A stretch of DNA of 64,000 bases from assembly GCF_029227915.1 (NCBI RefSeq), contig NC_079876.1:33277828-33341827 (forward strand), given 5' to 3'. Numbering within the stretch: the first letter of the stretch is position 1; every line of letters begins with the position of its first letter. Below the pieces are notes generated by a model. It saw only the letters and a list, made by a program, of their open reading frames with translations. It was not told the origin of the DNA and ran no database searches. Source of the DNA: Hydractinia symbiolongicarpus (taxonomy: Eukaryota; Cnidaria; Hydrozoa; Anthoathecata; Hydractiniidae). Shown piece after piece: positions 24,144-35,802 of the stretch. Both the position numbers and the translations under genes were made by a program.

Positions 24144-25361
24144 AAGACTTGTAGTTTTCAAAAATGTTTTCATTTCTGATGAGACGCTGAATGAAAGAAG
24201 TTTAATCGCCGGCAAACGAAAACCTGCGATTTCCCGTAAATCCTGGACTCGGCCCGTATAGTCAAAAGTATACAAAGAAAGTACCCAGGGTGTAAACTCA
24301 CTTCCCGAACGATTTTTTAAATTATTATTTCACCACTAAAGCTCATGAGACTTGTAGTTTTTAAAAATGTTTTCATTTTTGATGAGACGCTGAATAAAAG
24401 AAGTTTAATCGCCGGCAAACGAAAACCCGCCATTTCCCGTAAACCCTGGACTCGGCCCGTATAATCAAAAGTATACAAAGAAAGTACCCGGGGTGTAAAC
24501 TCATTTCCCGAACGATTTTTTTAATTATTATTTCACCACTAAAGCTCATGAGACTTGTAGTTTTTAAAAATGTTTTCATTTTTGATGAGACGCTGAATAA
24601 AAGAAGTTTAATCGCCGGCAAACGAAAACCCGCCATTTTCCGTAAACCCTGGACTCGGCCCGTATAATCAAAAGTATACAAAGAAAGTACCCGGGGTGTA
24701 AACTCATTTCCCGAACGATTTTTTAAATTATTATTTCACCACTAAAGCTCATGAGACTTGTAGTTTTTAAAAATGTTTTCATTTTTGATGAGACGCTGAA
24801 TAAAAGAAGTTTAATCGCCGGCAAACGAAAACCCGCCATTTCCCGTAAACCCTGGACTCGGCCCGTATAATCAAAAGTATACAAAGAAAGTACCCAGGGA
24901 GTAAACTCATTTCCCGAACGATTTTTTAAATTATTATTTCACCACTAAAGCCCATGAGACTTGTAGTTTTTAAAAATGTTTTCATTTTTGATGAGACGCT
25001 GAATAAAAGAAGTTTAATCGCCGGCAAACGAAAACCCGCCATTTCCCGTAAACCCCGGACTCGGCCCGTATAGTCAAAAGTATACAAAGAAAGTCCCCAG
25101 GGTGTAAACTCATTTCCCGAACGATTTTTTAAATTATTATTTCACCACTAAAGCCCATGAGACTTGTAGTTTTTAAAAATGTTTTCATTTTTGATGAGAC
25201 GCTGAATAAAAGAAGTTTAAACGCCGGCAAACGAAAACCCGCGACTTTCCGTAAATCCCGGACTCGGCCCGTATAGTCGAATGTATACAAAGAAAGTACC
25301 CTGTGAGTAAACTCATTTCCCGAACGATTTTTTAAATTATTATTTCACCACTAAAACGCAT
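24144..25361. repeat. Six-monomer HOR (1218 bp), copy 1
   Basis: Starts 24144, 24347, 24550, 24753, 24956 and 25159. The head begins AAGACTTG with CATTTCTGATGAG and GAATGAAAGAAG. The next three are near-identical GCTCAT monomers with AAACCCTGG and GTATAATC. The fifth has AAAGTCCCCAGGGTG and the sixth GTTTAAACGCC with GTCGAATG. No gene is present. Confidence 0.92.
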
Positions 25362-26173
25362 AAGACTTGTAGTTTTCAAAAATGTTTTCATTTCTGATGA
25401 GACACTGAATGAAAGAAGTTTAATCGCCGGCAAACGAAAACCTGCGATTTCCCGTAAATCCCGGACTCGGCCCGTATAGTCAAAAGTATACAAAGAAAGT
25501 ACCCAGGGTGTAAACTCACTTCCCGAACGATTTTTTAAATTATTATTTCACCACTAAAGCTCATGAGACTTGTAGTTTTTAAAAATGTTTTCATTTTTGA
25601 TGAGACGCTGAATAAAAGAAGTTTAATCGCCGGCAAACGAAAACCCGCCATTTCCCGTAAACCCTGGACTCGGCCCGTATAATCAAAAGTATACAAAGAA
25701 AGTACCCGGGGTGTAAACTCATTTCCCGAACGATTTTTTTAATTATTATTTCACCACTAAAGCTCATGAGACTTGTAGTTTTTAAAAATGTTTTCATTTT
25801 TGATGAGACGCTGAATAAAAGAAGTTTAATCGCCGGCAAACGAAAACCCGCCATTTCCCGTAAACCCCGGACTCGGCCCGTATAGTCAAAAGTATACAAA
25901 GAAAGTCCCCAGGGTGTAAACTCATTTCCCGAACGATTTTTTAAATTATTATTTCACCACTAAAGCCCATGAGACTTGTAGTTTTTAAAAATGTTTTCAT
26001 TTTTGATGAGACGCTGAATAAAAGAAGTTTAAACGCCGGCAAACGAAAACCCGCGACTTTCCGTAAATCCCGGACTCGGCCCGTATAGTCGAATGTATAC
26101 AAAGAAAGTACCCTGTGAGTAAACTCATTTCCCGAACGATTTTTTAAATTATTATTTCACCACTAAAACGCAT
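25362..26173. repeat. Four-monomer deleted form of the same HOR (812 bp)
   Basis: Starts 25362, 25565, 25768 and 25971. The third (25768) opens like 24550 (GCTCAT front) and closes like 24956 (CCCCGGACTCGG, AAAGTCCCCAGGG). Exactly two monomers have been removed by an in-register exchange and a hybrid monomer was left. No gene is present. Confidence 0.92.
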
Positions 26174-27391
26174 AAGACTTGTAGTTTTCAAAAATGTTTT
26201 CATTTCTGATGAGACGCTGAATGAAAGAAGTTTAATCGCCGGCAAACGAAAACCTGCGATTTCCCGTAAATCCCGGACTCGGCCCGTATAGTCAAAAGTA
26301 TACAAAGAAAGTACCCAGGGTGTAAACTCACTTCCCGAACGATTTTTTAAATTATTATTTCACCACTAAAGCTCATGAGACTTGTAGTTTTTAAAAATGT
26401 TTTCATTTTTGATGAGACGCTGAATAAAAGAAGTTTAATCGCCGGCAAACGAAAACCCGCCATTTCCCGTAAACCCTGGACTCGGCCCGTATAATCAAAA
26501 GTATACAAAGAAAGTACCCGGGGTGTAAACTCATTTCCCGAACGATTTTTTTAATTATTATTTCACCACTAAAGCTCATGAGACTTGTAGTTTTTAAAAA
26601 TGTTTTCATTTTTGATGAGACGCTGAATAAAAGAAGTTTAATCGCCGGCAAACGAAAACCCGCCATTTCCCGTAAACCCTGGACTCGGCCCGTATAATCA
26701 AAAGTATACAAAGAAAGTACCCGGGGTGTAAACTCATTTCCCGAACGATTTTTTAAATTATTATTTCACCACTAAAGCTCATGAGACTTGTAGTTTTTAA
26801 AAATGTTTTCATTTTTGATGAGACGCTGAATAAAAGAAGTTTAATCGCCGGCAAACGAAAACCCGCCATTTCCCGTAAACCCTGGACTCGGCCCGTATAA
26901 TCAAAAGTATACAAAGAAAGTACCCAGGGAGTAAACTCATTTCCCGAACGGTTTTTTAAATTATTATTTCACCACTAAAGCCCATGAGACTTGTAGTTTT
27001 TAAAAATGTTTTCATTTTTGATGAGACGCTGAATAAAAGAAGTTTAATCGCCGGCAAACGAAAACCCGCCATTTCCCGTAAACCCCGGACTCGGCCCGTA
27101 TAGTCAAAAGTATACAAAGAAAGTCCCCAGGGTGTAAACTCATTTCCCGAACGATTTTTTAAATTATTATTTCACCACTAAAGCCCATGAGACTTGTAGT
27201 TTTTAAAAATGTTTTCATTTTTGATGAGACGCTGAATAAAAGAAGTTTAAACGCCGGCAAACGAAAACCCGCGACTTTCCGTAAATCCCGGACTCGCCCC
27301 GTATAGTCAAAAGTATACAAAGAAAGTACCCAGGGAGTAAACTCATTTCCCGAACGATTTTTTAAAATAATTTTTCACCACTAAAACGCAT
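26174..27391. repeat. Six-monomer HOR (1218 bp), copy 3
   Basis: Starts 26174, 26377, 26580, 26783, 26986 and 27189 restore the full six-member order of copy 1. GAACGGTTTTTTAAATT near 26950 is private. The sixth member ends differently from copy 1 (CTCGCCCCGTATAGTC, no GTCGAATG) and leads into a 192-bp monomer. No gene is present. Confidence 0.92.
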
Positions 27392-29398
27392 GAGACTTGT
27401 AGTTTTCAAAAATGTTTTCAATTTTGATGAGACGCTGAATAAAAGAAGTTTAATCGCCGGCAAACGAAAACCTGCGATTTCCCGTAAATCCCGGACTCGG
27501 CCCGTATAGTAAAGAAAGTACCCGGGATGTAAACTCATTTCCCGAACGATTTTTTAAATTATTATTTTACCACTAAAACCCATGAGACTTATAGTTTTTA
27601 AAAATGTTTTCATTTTTGATGAGACTCTGAATAAAAGAAATTTAATCGCCAGCAAACGAAAACCCGCCATTTCCCGTAAACCCCGGACTCGGCCCGTATA
27701 GTCAAAAGTATACAAAGAAATTACCCAGGGAGTAAACTCATTTTCCGAACGATTTTTTAAATTATTATTTCACCACTAAAACGCATGAGACTTGTAGTTT
27801 TTAAAAATGTTTTAATTTTTGATGAGACGCTGAATAAAAGAAGTTTCATCGCCGGCAAACGAAAACCCGCGATTTCCCGTAAATCCCGGGCTTGGCCCGT
27901 GTAGTCGAATGTATACAAAGAAAGTACCCCGTGAGTAAACTCATTTCCAGAACGATTTTTTGAGTTATTTTCTCACCACTACAACACAAAAGACTTGTAG
28001 TTTTTAAAAATGTTTTCATTTTTGATGAGACGCTGAATAAAAGAAGTTTAATCGCCGGCAAACGAAAACCCGAGATTTCCCGTAAATCCCGGTCTTGGCC
28101 CGTATAGTCAAAAGCATACAAAGATAGTACCCAGGGAGTAAACTCATTTCCCGAACGATTTTTTAATTTATTTTTTCACCACTAAAACGCATGAGACTTG
28201 TAGTTTTCAAAAATGTTTCATTTTTGATGAGACGCTGAATAAAAGAAGTTTAATCGCCGGCAAACGAAAACCTGCGATTTTCCGTAAATCCCGGACTCGG
28301 CCCGTATAGTCAAAAGTATACTAAGAAAGTACCCAGGGAGTAAACTCATTTCCCGAACGATTTTATAAATTATTTTTTCACCACTAAAACGCATGAGACT
28401 TGTAGTTTTCAAAAATGTTTTCATTTTTGATGAGACGCTTAATAAAAGAAGTTTAATCGCCGGCAAACGAAAACCTGCGATTTCCCGCAAAAGCCGGACT
28501 CGGCCCGTATAGTCAAAAGTATACAAAGAAAGTACCCGGGGTGTAAACTCATTTCCCGAACGATTTTTTTAATTATTATTTCACCACTAAATCCCATGAG
28601 ACTTGTAGTTTTCAAAAATGTATTCATTTTTGATGAGACGCTGAATAAAAGAAGTTTAATCGCCGGCAAGCGAAAACCCGCGATTTTCCGTAAATCCCGG
28701 ACTCGGCCCGTATAGTCAAAAGTATACAAAGAAAGTCCCCAGGGTGTAAACTCATTTCCCGAACGATTTTTTAAATTATTATTTCACCACTAAAGCCTAT
28801 GAGACTTGTAGTTTTTAAAAATGTTTTCATTTTTGATGAGACGCTCAATAAAAGAAGTTTAAACGCCGGCAAACGAAAACCCGCGACTTTCCGTAAATCC
28901 CGGACTCGGCCCGTATAGTCAAAAGTATACAAAGAAAGTACCCAGGGAGTAAACTCATTTCCCGAACGATTTTTTAAAATATTTTTTCACCACTAAAACG
29001 CATGAGACTTATAGTTTTCAAAAATGTTTTCAATTTTGATGAGACGCTGAATAAAAGAAGTTTAATCGCCGGCAAACGAAAACCTGCGATTTCCCGTAAA
29101 TCCCGGACTCGGCCCGTATAGTAAAGAAAGTACCCGGGATGTAAACTCATTTCCCGAACGATTTTTTAAATTATTATTTTACCACTAAAACCCATGAGAC
29201 TTATAGTTTTTAAAAATGTTTTCATTTTTGATGAGACGCTGAATAAAAGAAGTTTAATCGCCGGCAAACGAAAACCTGCGATTTCTCGTAAATCCCGGAC
29301 TCGGCCCGTATAGTCAAAAGTATACAAAGAAAGTACCCGGGGTGTAAACTCATTTCCCGAACGATTTTTTTAATTATTATTTCACCACTAAATCCCAT
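27392..29398. repeat. Mixed monomers with two 192-bp members
   Basis: Starts 27392 (192), 27584, 27787, 27990, 28193 (202), 28395, 28598, 28801, 29004 (192) and 29196. The order 27392-27584 repeats the 598-bp HOR members. 27990 and 28193 repeat 21720 and 21923. 28395 and 28598 resemble 23738 and 23941 (ATTTCCCGCAAA, ATGTATTC). So the block is assembled from pieces seen between 20.4 and 24.1 kb. No gene is present. Confidence 0.82.
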
Positions 29399-30413
29399 GA
29401 GACTTGTAGTTTTCAAAAATGTTTTTATTTTTGATGACACGCTTAATAAAAGAGGTTTAATCGCCGGCAATCAAAATCCCGCGATTTCCCGTAAATCCCG
29501 GGCTTGGCCCGTATAGTCGAATGTATACAAAGAAAGTACCCAGGGAGTAAACCCATTTCCGGAACGATTTTTTAAATTTTTTTCTCACCACTAAAACGAA
29601 TGAGACTTGTAGTTTTCAAAAATGTTTTCATTTTTGATAAGACGCTTAATGAAAGAGGTTTAATCGCCGGCAAACGAAAACCCGCGATTTACCGTAAATC
29701 CCGGGCTTGGCCCGTATAGTCGAATGTATACAAAGAAAGTACCCTGTGAGTAAACTCATTTCCAGAACGATTTTTTAAATTATTTTTTCACCACTAAAAC
29801 GCATAAGACTTGTAGTTTTCAAAAATGTTTTCATTTCTGATGAGACGCTGAATGAAAGAAGTTTAATCGCCGGCAAACGAAAACCTGCGATTTCCCGTAA
29901 ATCCCGGAATCGGCCCGTATAGTCAAAAGTATACAAAGAAAGTACCCAGGGTGTAAACTCACTTCCCGAACGATTTTTTAAATTATTATTTCACCACTAA
30001 AGCCCATGAGACTTGTAGTTTTCAAAAATGTTTTGATTTTTGATGACACGCTTAATAAAAGAGGTTTAATCGGCGGCAAACAAAATCCCGCGATTTCCCG
30101 TAAATCCCGGGCTTGGCCCGTATAGTCGAATGTATACAAAGAAAGTACCCAGGGAGTAAACTCATTTCCCGAACGATTTTTTAAATTTTTTTCTCACCAC
30201 TAAAACGAATGAGACTTGTAGTTTTCAAAAATGTTTTCATTTTTGATGAGACGCTTAATGAAAGAGGTTTAATCGCCGGCAAACGAAAACCCGCGATTTA
30301 CCGTAAATCCCGGGCTTGGCCCGTATAGTCGAATGTATACAAAGAAAGTACCCTGTGAGTAAACTCATTTCCAGAACGATTTTTTAAATTATTTTTTCAC
30401 CACTAAAACGCAT
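29399..30413. repeat. Three-monomer HOR (609 bp), 1.7 copies, related to 17.5-18.7 kb
   Basis: 29399-30007 and 30008-30413. Members carry GACACGCTTAATAAAAGAGG with AAAATCCCGCG, CGCGATTTACCG with CCCTGTGAG, and CTGAATGAAAGAAG with CTCACTTCCCG, as at 17550-18695 about 12 kb to the left. The third member of the second copy is replaced at 30414. No gene is present. Confidence 0.87.
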
Positions 30414-32228
30414 AATACTTGTAGTTTTCAAAAATGTTTTCATTTTTGATGAGACGCTGAATAAAAGAAGTTTAATCGCCGGCAAACGAAAACCCGCCAT
30501 TTCCCGTAAACCCCGGACTCGGCCCGTATAGTCAAAAGTATACAAAGAAATTACCCAGGGAGTAAACTCATTTTCCGAACGATTTTTTAAGTTATTTTCT
30601 CACCACTACAACACATAAGACTTGTAGTTTTTAAAAATGTTTCCATTTTTGATGAGACGCTGAATAAAAGAAGTTTAATCGCCGGCAAACGAAAACCCGA
30701 GATTTCCCGTAAATCCCGGTCTTGGCCCGTATAGTCAAAAGCATACAAAGATAGTACCCAGGGAGTAAACTCATTTCCCGAACGATTTTTTAATTTATTT
30801 TTTCACCACTAAAACACATGAGACTTGTAGTTTTCAAAAATGTTTCATTTTTGATGAGACGCTGAATAAAAGAAGTTTAATCGCCGGCAAACGAAAACCT
30901 GCGATTTTCCGTAAATCCCGGATTCGGCCCGTATAGTCAAAAGTATACAAAGGAAGTACCCAGGGAGTAAACTAATTTTCCAAACGATTTTTTAAATTAT
31001 TATTTCACCACTAAAGCCCATGAGACTTGTAGTTTTTAAAAATGTTTTCATTTTTGATGACACGCTGAATAAAAGAAGTTTAATCGCCGGCAAACGAAAA
31101 CCTGCGATTTCCCGTAAATCCCGGACTCGGCCCGTATAGTCAAAAGTATACTAAGAAAGTACCCAGGGAGTAAACTCATTTCCCGAACGATTTTATAAAT
31201 TATTTTTTCACCACTAAAACGCATGAGACTTGTAGTTTTCAAAAATGTTTTCATTTTTGATGAGACGCTTAATAAAAGAAGTTTAATCGCCGGCAAACGA
31301 AAACCTGCGATTTCCCGCAAATCCCGGACTCGGCCCGTATAGTCAAAAGTATACAAAGAAAGTACCCAGGGTGTAAACTCATTTCCCGAACGATTTTTTA
31401 AATTATTATTTCACCACTAAAGCCCATGAGACTTGTAGTTTTTAAAAATGTTTTCATTTTTGATGAGACGCTGAATAAAAGAAGTTTAAACGCCGGCAAA
31501 CGAAAACCCGCGACTTTCCGTAAATCCCGGACTCGGCCCGTATAGTCAAAAGTATACAAAGAAAGTACCCAGGGAGTAAACTCATTTCCCGAACGATTTT
31601 TTAAAATATTTTTTCACCACTAAAACGCATGAGACTTGTAGTTTTCAAAAATGTTTTCAATTTTGATGAGACGCTGAATAAAAGAAGTTTAATCGCCGGC
31701 AAACGAAAACCTGCGATTTCCCGTAAATCCCGGACTCGGCCCGTATAGTAAAGAAAGTACCCGGGATGTAAACTCATTTCCCGAACGATTTTTTAAATTA
31801 TTAGTTTACCACTAAAACCAATGAGACTTATAGTTTTTAAAAATGTTTTCATTTTTGATGAGACGCTGAATAAAAGAAATTTAATCGCCAGCAAACGAAA
31901 ACCCGCCATTTCCCGTAAACCCCGGACTCGGCCCGTATAGTCAAAAGTATACAAAGAAATTACCCAGGGAGTAAACTCATTTTCCGAACGATTTTTTAAA
32001 TTATTATTTCACCACTAAAACGCATGAGACTTGTAGTTTTTAAAAATGTTTTCATTTTTGATGAGACGCTGAATAAAAGAAGTTTAATCGCCGGCAAACG
32101 AAAACCCGCCATTTCCCGTAAACCCCGGACTCGGCCCGTATAGTCAAAAGTATACAAAGAAATTACCCAGGGAGTAAACTCATTTTCCGAACGATTTTTT
32201 AAGTTATTTTCTCACCACTACAACACAT
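30414..32228. repeat. Mixed monomers with one 192-bp member
   Basis: Starts 30414, 30617, 30820 (202, loop T missing), 31022, 31225, 31428, 31631 (192), 31823 and 32026. Junctions with CACCACTACAACACATAAG precede 30617 and 32229. 31428-32228 repeats the short-monomer group of about 22734-23534 (GTTTAAACGCC in 31428, GTTTTCAATTTTG, CGCCAGCAAAC). No gene is present. Confidence 0.82.
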
Positions 32229-35200
32229 AAGACTTGTAGTTTTCAAAAATGTTTTCATTTTTGATGAGACGCTGAATAAAAGAAGTTTAATCGCCGGCAA
32301 ACGAAAACCCGAGATTTCCCGTAAATCCCGGGCTTGGCCCGTATAGTCAAAAGCATACAAAGATAGTACCCAGGGAGTAAACTCATTTCCCGAACGATTT
32401 TTTAATTTATTTTTTCACCACTAAAACGCATGAGACTTGTAGTTTTCAAAAATGTTTTCATTTTTGATGAGACGCTGAATAAAAGAAGTTTAATCGCCGG
32501 CAAACGAAAACCTGCAATTTTCCGTAAATCCCGGATTCGGCCCGTATAGTCAAAAGTATACAAAGGAAGTACCCAGGGAGTAAACTAATTTCCCAAACGA
32601 TTTTTTAAATTATTATTTCACCACTAAAGCCCATGAGACTTGTAGTTTTTAAAAATGTTTTCATTTTTGATGAGACGCTGAATAAAAGAAGTTTAATCGC
32701 CGGCAAACGAAAACCTGCGATTTCCCGTAAATCCCTGACTCGGCCCGTATAGTCAAAAGTATACTAAGAAAGTACCCAGGGAGTAAACTCATTTCCCGAA
32801 CGATTTTATAAATTATTTTTTCACCACTAAAACGCATGAGACTTGTAGTTTTCAAAAATGTTTTCATTTTTGATGAGACGCTTAATAAAAGATGTTTAAT
32901 CGCCGGCAAACGAAAACCCGCGATTTCCCGTAAATCCCGGGCTTGGCCCGTATAGTCGAATGTATACAAAGAAAGTACCCTGTGAGTAAACTCATTTCCA
33001 GAACGATTTTTTAAATTATTTTTTCACCACTAAAATGCATAAGACTTGTAGTTTTCAAAAATGTTTTCATTTCTGATGAGACGCTGAATAAAAGAAGTTT
33101 AATCGCCGGCAAACGAAAACCCGAGATTTCCCGTAAATCCCGGGCTTGGCCCGTATAGTCAAAAGCATACAAAGATAGTACCCAGGGAGTAAACTCATTT
33201 CCCGAACGATTTTTTAATTTATATTTTCACCACTAAAACGCATGAGACTTGTAGTTTTCAAAAATGTTTTCATTTTTGATGAGACGCTGAATAAAAGAAG
33301 TTTAATTGCCGGCAAACGAAAACCTGCGATTTTCCGTAAATCCCGGATTCGGTCCGTATAGTCAAAAGTATACAAAGAAAGTACCCAGGGAGTAAACTAA
33401 TTTTCCCAACGATTTTTTAAATTATTATATGACCACTAAAGCCCATGAGACTTGTAGTTTTCAGAAATGTTTTCATTTTTGATGAGACGCTTAATGAAAG
33501 TGGTTTAATCGCCGGCAAAGGAAAACCCGCGATTTCCCGTAAATCCCGGGCTTGGCCTGTATAGTCGAATGTATACAAAGAAAGTACCCAGGGAGTAAAC
33601 TTATTTCCCGAACGATTTTTTAAATTATTTTTTCACCACTAAAACGCATGAGACTTGTAGTTTTTAAAAATGTTTTCATTTTTGATGAGACGCTGAATGA
33701 AAGAAGTTTAATCGCCGGCAAACGAAAACCTGCGATTTCCTGTAAATCCCGGACTCGGCCCGTATAGTCAAAAGTATACAAAGAAAGTACCTAGGGTGTA
33801 AACTCATTTCCCGAACTATTTTTTAAATTATTATTTCACCACTAAAGCCCATGAGACTTGTAGTTTTTAAAAATGTTTCCATTTTTGATGAGACGCTGAA
33901 TAACAAAAGTTTAATCGCCGGCAAACGAAAACCCGCGACTTCCCGTAAATCCCGGACTCGGCCCGTATAGTCAAAAGTATACAAAGAAAGTACCCAGGGA
34001 GTAAACTCATTTCCCGAACGATTTTTTAAATTATATTTTCACCACTAAAACGCATGAGACTTGTAGTTTTCAAAAATGTTTTCATTTTTGATGAAACGCT
34101 GAATGAAAAAAGTTTAATCGCCGGCAAAAGAAAACCTGCGATTTCCCGTAAATCCCGGACTCGGCCCGTATAGTCAAAAATATACAAAGAAAGTACCCAT
34201 GGTGTAAACTCACTTCCCGAACGATTTTTTAAATTATTATTTCACCACTAAAGCCCATGAGACTTGTAGTTTTTAAAAATGTTTTCATTTTTGATGAGAC
34301 GCTGAATAAAAGAAGTTTAATCGCCGGCAAACGAAAACCCGCCATTTCCCGTAAACCCTGGACTCGGCCCGTATAATCAAAAGTATACAAAGAAAGTACC
34401 CAGGGAGTAAACTCATTTCCCGAACGATTTTTTAAATTATTTTTTCACCACTAAAACGCATGACACTTGTAGTTTTCAAAAATGTTTTCATTTTTGATGA
34501 GACGCTGAATAAAAGAAGTTTAATCGCCGGCAAACGAAAACCCGCCATTTCCCGTAAACCCCGGACTCGGCCCGCATAGTCAAAAGTATACAAAGAAAGT
34601 ACCTAGGGAGTAAACTCATTTCCCGAACGATTTTTTAAATTATTTTTTCACCACTAAAACGCATGAGACTTGTAGTTTTCAAAAATGTATTCATTTTTGA
34701 TGAGACGCTGAATAAAAGAAGTTTAATCGCCGGCAAACTTATTTCCCGAACGATTTTTTAAATTATTTTTTCACCACTAAAACGCATGAGACTTGTAGTT
34801 TTTAAAAATGTTTTCATTTTTGATGAGACGCTGAATGAAAGAAGTTTAATCGCCGGCAAACGAAAAACTGCGATTTCCTGTAAATCCCGGACTCGGCCCG
34901 TATAGTCAAAAGAATACAAAGAAAGTACCTAGGGTGTAAACTCATTTCCCGAACTATTTTTTAAATTATTATTTCACCACTAAAGCCCATGAGACTTGTA
35001 GTTTTTAAAAATGTTTCCATTTTTGATGAGACGCTGAATAACAGAAGTTTAATCGCCGGCAAACGAAAACCCGCGACTTCCCGTAAATCCCGGACTCGGC
35101 CCGTATAGTCAAAAGTATACAAAGAAAGTACCCAGGGAGTAAACTCATTTCCCGAACGATTTTTTAAATTATATTTTCACCACTAAAACCCATGAGACTT

Positions 35201-35802
35201 GTAGTTTTCAAAAATGTTTTCATTTTTGATGAGACGCTGAATAAAAGAAGTTTAATCGCCGGCAAACGAAAACCCGCAATTTCCCGTAAACCCCGGACTC
35301 GGCCCGCATAGTCAAAAGTATACAAAGAAAGTACCTAGGGAGTAAACTCATTTCCCGAACGATTTTTTAAATTATTTTTTCACCACTAAAACGCATGAGA
35401 CTTGTAGTTTTCAAAAATGTATTCATTTTTGATGAGACGCTGAATAAAAGAAGTTTAATCGCCGGCAAACGAAAACCTGCGATTTCCCGTAAATCCCGGA
35501 CTCGGCCCGTATAGTCAAAAGTATACAAAGAAAGTACCCGGGGTGTAAACTCATTTCCCGAACGATTTTTTAAATTATTATTTAACCACTAAATCCCATG
35601 AGACTTGTAGTTTTCAAAAATGTTTTCATTTCTGATGAGACGCTGAATAAAAGAAGTTTAATCGCCGGCAAACGAAAACCCGAGATTTCCCGTAAATCCC
35701 GTGCTTGGCCCGTATAGTCAAAAGCATACAAAGATAGTACCCAGGGAGTAAACTCATTTCTCGAACGATTTTTTAATTTATTTTTTCACCACTAAAACGC
35801 AT
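32229..35802. repeat. 18-position HOR (3574 bp), copy 1
   Basis: Seventeen 203-bp monomers and one 123-bp monomer (34665-34787) add up to 3574 bp. The next copy starts at 35803 and repeats every member. Marks inside include CCTGCAATTTTCCG (32511), ATCCCTGACTCGG (32731), TTAATAAAAGATG (near 32881), TATATGACCACTAAAG (near 33427), GAATAACAAAAG (33898), AAAATATACAAAG (34178) and the truncated monomer. The left edge lies inside or just before monomer 32229, which starts AAGACTTG where copy 2 has GAGACTTG. No gene is present. Confidence 0.94.
34665..34787. repeat. Truncated 123-bp monomer, copy 1
   Basis: GCCGGCAAAC is joined to TTATTTCCCG at 34738/34739. The missing 80 bp run from GAAAACC through AGGGAGTAAAC, removing the CpG-rich centre and the GTATAC site. 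CAAAC and TAAAC at the two edges share AAAC, which fits a deletion at a 4-base homology. The dyad is kept. Confidence 0.93.

Noticed and set aside
32661-32969. Minus-strand open frame of 102 residues, with the same predicted peptide at 36235, 42031 and 49248 and close relatives from 2867 to 32 kb
   Set aside because: It spans about one and a half satellite monomers. Its back part (the stretch after YFLCI) is the next monomer's copy of the same DNA read in another frame. It recurs only with the HOR period and breaks at one-base indels. No ribosome-entry or splice context was seen.
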